Of a DNA stretch of 46,322 nt, positions 43,504 through 46,322 are shown piece after piece. The notes under the pieces are model-generated. The model saw only the letters and a program-made list of their open reading frames with translations, was not told the DNA's origin and made no database searches. The translations under genes were made by a program, and so were the position numbers. Position 1 is the first letter of the stretch. Each line of letters opens with the position of its first letter. The DNA lies in the NCBI GenBank assembly GCA_028282005.1, contig JANQIV010000153.1:1-46322 (forward strand), given 5' to 3'. The DNA comes from Melioribacteraceae bacterium. GTDB taxonomy: Bacteria; Bacteroidota; Ignavibacteria; Ignavibacteriales; Melioribacteraceae.

Positions 43504-44230
43504 TGAATATTTCCTCCAATTTGTTTGAGCCAATCCAAACTTTTTTAATTCCCTTTTTTAATAGACTTACACAGCTATTTAATTTTGGAATCATACCGTC
43601 GCTTATTTGCCCGTTCCCGATTCCATGTAAAATATCTTGCTCACTAATTTCGTTTTGAACACTTCCGTTTAGTATTACTCCGTTAACATCTGAAACGAAA
43701 AAAACACATTCCGCATTAATAGATGTTGATAGAGCTTCGGTGAATAAATCTGCATTTACATTCATCAAGTTACCGTCTTTGTCTCTACAAATACTTGAGA
43801 TTACGGGCACAATGTTTTCAGTCGCCAAATCAAGTATCCAATCAGTTGAAGCAACCTTTATCGGAATACCGACATTTCCCAAATCTTTATCGAAGTTTTC
43901 CGCAACAAAAGAACCTCTGTCGATTCCACTTAAACCCATTGCATTTATTCCTTTTGTGTTCAATCTGCTTACTATTTGTGCATTTAGTAAACCAGACTGT
44001 ACAGCAGCAACGACTTCTATAGTTTTATCACAAGTCACTCGCTGGCCGTCAATGAACTTTGACTTATAGCCCATTGCGTTCAACCATTGTGTGATAATGA
44101 CTCCCGCGCCGTGAACTATAATTACGCCATCAAAAATTTCTTTAATTTTCTTGATGTTGTTTATCCATTTATCTTCATTTAAAAATTCAGTAATAGCTTT
44201 TCCACTGATTTTAATTACTGCAATTTTCAT
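43445..44230 (-). CDS. argB: Acetylglutamate kinase
   Basis: A 261-aa amino-acid kinase phosphorylating N-acetylglutamate. VIKISGKAI (phosphate loop), HGAGVIITQ, the substrate segment GQRVTCD and NVNADLFTEAL with VSDVNGVI are present, as in the ArgB/ArgB-like family. The ending KGTWIVQGAQS matches the family's GT-x-I end. AGAGG lies eight bases before the ATG. It starts 12 bp after argJ, and overlaps argD by 59 nt. Confidence 0.92.
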   Translation of the reverse strand: MKIAVIKISGKAITEFLNEDKWINNIKKIKEIFDGVIIVHGAGVIITQWLNAMGYKSKFIDGQRVTCDKTIEVVAAVQSGLLNAQIVSRLNTKGINAMGLSGIDRGSFVAENFDKDLGNVGIPIKVASTDWILDLATENIVPVISSICRDKDGNLMNVNADLFTEALSTSINAECVFFVSDVNGVILNGSVQNEISEQDILHGIGNGQISDGMIPKLNSCVSLLKKGIKKVWIGSNKLEEIFNDTASENSKGTWIVQGAQS

Positions 44231-44242
44231 TCTGATGTCCTC

Positions 44243-45448
44243 TTAAGTTCTGTACTCTGCATTAATTTTTATGTAGCCCTCGGTGAAATCGCACGTCCAC
44301 CAAGTTGATGATTCCGAGCCCCCGTTTAGATTTACGTTTATTTGATATTCCGGCTGATTCAAAATTTTCAGTGCTGCTTCTTCGTTAAGATGCAATGAGA
44401 AATCCGGTTTTAGTATTGGCAGATCATTAAAGCTAATACTCATCTTCGCCGGATCAATTTCCGCACCGCTCATTCCGGCTGCAGACATAATTCTTCCCCA
44501 GTTTGCGTCGCAGCCGTAAATAGCGGTTTTTACCAATGCAGAGTTTGCAATAAACTTTCCAACTAAATCTGCATCGTTTTCTGTATTTGCCCCGGTTACG
44601 TTTATTGTTACTACCTTTGTTGCCCCTTCACCGTCCGAGACAATGGCTTTCGCCATGGAAATACATAATGCGGAGAGTGCTTCGAAAAATTTATTTTCAT
44701 TGTTTGAGCTTTCTTTTATTTCAATTCCCGATAAACCATTTGCCATTACTGTTACCATATCGTTCGTGCTGGTTTCACCGTCAACTGAAATTTTGTTGAA
44801 CGATTTTGAAACAGCATTGCCAAGCAATTTTTGAAGTAACCCGGTTTCAATTTTTGCGTCTGTAGCAATGAAGGCCAGCATTGTTGCCATGTTCGGCATT
44901 ATCATTCCACTGCCTTTACAAATTGCACCAATTGTAACACTACCTTCTTCTAGTTCGACTTCTACAGCAAAAGATTTTGGTTTTGTGTCTGTTGTCATTA
45001 TAGCTTCGGCAGCATTGTGTCCGCCGTTTGTACTCAGCTTTTTTGAGATATCACCAATTCCATCAAGCAAATTATCCATCGGCATTTTTTCACCAATCAC
45101 ACCGGTTGAACTAATAAGCACTTCATCTTTCTCTATATCTAGCATTTGGGCAGAATGTGATTGCATTACAAGCGCGTCGTACATTCCACTATCACCGGTA
45201 CAAGCATTCGCGTTGCCGGAATTCACAACAACAGATTTTACTTGATTTTTGTTATAAATTACTTTTTGAGAAATAATTAACGGAGCAGCTTTAACTTTAT
45301 TTAGAGTAAAGGTACCCGCCGCATTGCATGGAACTTCTGAATAAATAACAGCTAAATCTTTTCTTTTCTTTTTTATTCCGCAGTGGATTCCGGCTGCTTC
45401 AATTCCCTGAACAGAAGTAACCGTTCCGTTTTCAATAAACTTCAGCAT
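44243..45448 (-). CDS. argJ: Glutamate N-acetyltransferase/ornithine acetyltransferase
   Basis: A 401-aa Ntn-type enzyme that transfers acetyl from acetylornithine to glutamate and may also use acetyl-CoA. The self-cleavage site lies in IMPNMATMLAF, making Thr189 the nucleophile of the beta chain; STGVIGEKMPMD matches the oxyanion region. Its presence implies the acetyl-recycling form of the pathway. The ATG at 45448 is chosen over the ATG at 45484, as GGAGGG lies just upstream; it overlaps argC by 17 nt. Confidence 0.95.
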   Translation of the reverse strand: MLKFIENGTVTSVQGIEAAGIHCGIKKKRKDLAVIYSEVPCNAAGTFTLNKVKAAPLIISQKVIYNKNQVKSVVVNSGNANACTGDSGMYDALVMQSHSAQMLDIEKDEVLISSTGVIGEKMPMDNLLDGIGDISKKLSTNGGHNAAEAIMTTDTKPKSFAVEVELEEGSVTIGAICKGSGMIMPNMATMLAFIATDAKIETGLLQKLLGNAVSKSFNKISVDGETSTNDMVTVMANGLSGIEIKESSNNENKFFEALSALCISMAKAIVSDGEGATKVVTINVTGANTENDADLVGKFIANSALVKTAIYGCDANWGRIMSAAGMSGAEIDPAKMSISFNDLPILKPDFSLHLNEEAALKILNQPEYQINVNLNGGSESSTWWTCDFTEGYIKINAEYRT

Positions 45449-46322
45449 TGTTACCCTCCAATCTTTGTATTCCCAGTTTTTCATCCCAGCCGAAAAGTTT
45501 GTTTAAGTTTTGAATTGCCTGGCCGGATGCACCTTTTATTAAATTATCTATCGCAGAACAGATTATGACTTTATTATCTTTCGCAGAAATATTGATATCG
45601 CAAAAGTTTGTGCCCACTACCCATTTTAAATCCGGTGGAGTTTCCCGCAATCGAATAAAATATTTTCCAGCATAAGTTTTTTTTAATTCCTCCAAAATTT
45701 CGGTCTCAGGAATATTACTTTTCAAATGAACTGATGATGTCGAATAAATGCCGGTGTCAATCGGTAGCAAATGTGTTGCAAAAGAAAACGGTGAATCAAA
45801 TCCTTCCTTTTTTAATTCTTGTAATATTTCAGGTTCGTGTCTGTGTTTATTAACATTGTATGCTCTCACATTACCGTGCATTTCAGCTATCATCAATTCT
45901 TTTTTTGGTGATTTTCCGGCACCACTTGAGCCTGAATATGAAACTGTGCAGACAGATAATATTTCGTCACTGTAGTTTTGTACTAAAGGTAAAAGCCCCA
46001 GTAATACTGAAGTTGGGTAACACCCGGGATTTGCAATTAAATTATTGTGAGAGTAATCTGATTTTGTGTAATCCGACAAACCATAGATTTTTTCATCTAA
46101 TAAATAAACTGAAGTGTGATTGAATTTATACCAATCTGAGTACAGATCTTTATCATCTAATCTAAAATCACCGCCGAGGTCAATTATTTTTTTCCCGTTT
46201 TCAAATAATACCGGCACATATTTCAATGACTCCCCATGCGGAAGTGAAATAAAATAAACATCATGATTTTCATTTAATTCACTTGCTGATTTTATAATTT
46301 GATCGGGAATCAAATTCAGCAA
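45432..46322 (-). CDS. argC: N-acetyl-gamma-glutamyl-phosphate reductase, truncated at window edge
   Basis: The C-terminal 296 residues of ArgC; about 30-50 N-terminal residues with the start lie beyond the right edge. Active-site Cys in NPGCYPTSVLLG, a later GDFRL (LGGDFRLDD) motif, and conserved SGSSGAGKSPK and the ATHLLPIDTGIYST region are seen. It reduces acetylglutamyl phosphate with NADPH. It is the first known gene of argC-J-B-D-R-G-H and overlaps argJ by 17 nt. Confidence 0.95.
   Translation of the reverse strand: MLNLIPDQIIKSASELNENHDVYFISLPHGESLKYVPVLFENGKKIIDLGGDFRLDDKDLYSDWYKFNHTSVYLLDEKIYGLSDYTKSDYSHNNLIANPGCYPTSVLLGLLPLVQNYSDEILSVCTVSYSGSSGAGKSPKKELMIAEMHGNVRAYNVNKHRHEPEILQELKKEGFDSPFSFATHLLPIDTGIYSTSSVHLKSNIPETEILEELKKTYAGKYFIRLRETPPDLKWVVGTNFCDINISAKDNKVIICSAIDNLIKGASGQAIQNLNKLFGWDEKLGIQRLEGNNAEVY

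Noticed and set aside
43053-44069. Several plus-strand frames of 70-110 aa across the arg genes
   Set aside because: They lie entirely antisense to well-recognised argB and argD and have low-complexity composition.

Overview
The window is AT-rich DNA from a Bacteroidota/Ignavibacteriota-type bacterium. Four secreted proteins end in a type IX secretion (T9SS) sorting domain with the signature QNYPNPFNP, which is typical of Ignavibacteria and relatives. Short lipoproteins with Bacteroidota-style lipoboxes, a TonB-dependent receptor with an N-terminal carboxypeptidase-regulatory domain and a -7 box of type TAnnTTTG agree with this. The exact species cannot be told from the sequence.

Layout. 0-6 kb: a class III CoA-transferase, a methyltransferase, a 45-aa zinc-ribbon protein and three lipoproteins. 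6-8.5 kb: a membrane-bound sigma-54 activator whose 3' end abuts two palindromic enhancer-like sites and a near-consensus -24/-12 promoter, which drives a lipocalin-like lipoprotein gene. 8.6-13.7 kb: typA, then an amidase/agmatinase gene pair and a VanX-type D,D-dipeptidase. 13.7-19 kb: a lipoprotein of five beta-sandwich repeats, a small lipoprotein, a fatty-acid desaturase and a TonB-dependent receptor, all on the minus strand. 19.2-20.6 kb: a small integron-like island with a decayed tyrosine recombinase, a one-gene cassette for a 4-TM protein, an attC-like palindrome and a fragment of a next cassette. 20.6-26.4 kb: an AlaA-like aminotransferase, a double-receiver/PEP-synthase-like protein and glutamate dehydrogenase.

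26.8-39.0 kb is the most unusual part. It is a twofold module, all on the minus strand: transmembrane regulator plus two T9SS surface proteins, then transmembrane regulator plus two T9SS surface proteins, each module closed by a strong terminator. The regulators join a periplasmic beta-propeller and a Y_Y_Y-like domain through one TM helix to a cytoplasmic SARP-type winged helix plus BTAD domain. In front of surface-protein genes lie GGGTT-type direct repeats spaced by about 11 bp, the spacing SARP proteins use. This predicts one-component, membrane-crossing control of the surface proteins next door. Three of the four surface-protein genes also carry a 36-bp in-frame palindromic insertion that the fourth lacks.

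39.1-46.3 kb is an arginine-biosynthesis operon, argC-argJ-argB-argD-argR-argG-argH (argC runs off the window), with the arginine repressor gene inside it and a 79-bp dispersed-repeat-like palindrome between argR and argG. Together with gdhA, the aminotransferase and agmatinase, the window is rich in glutamate/arginine nitrogen metabolism.
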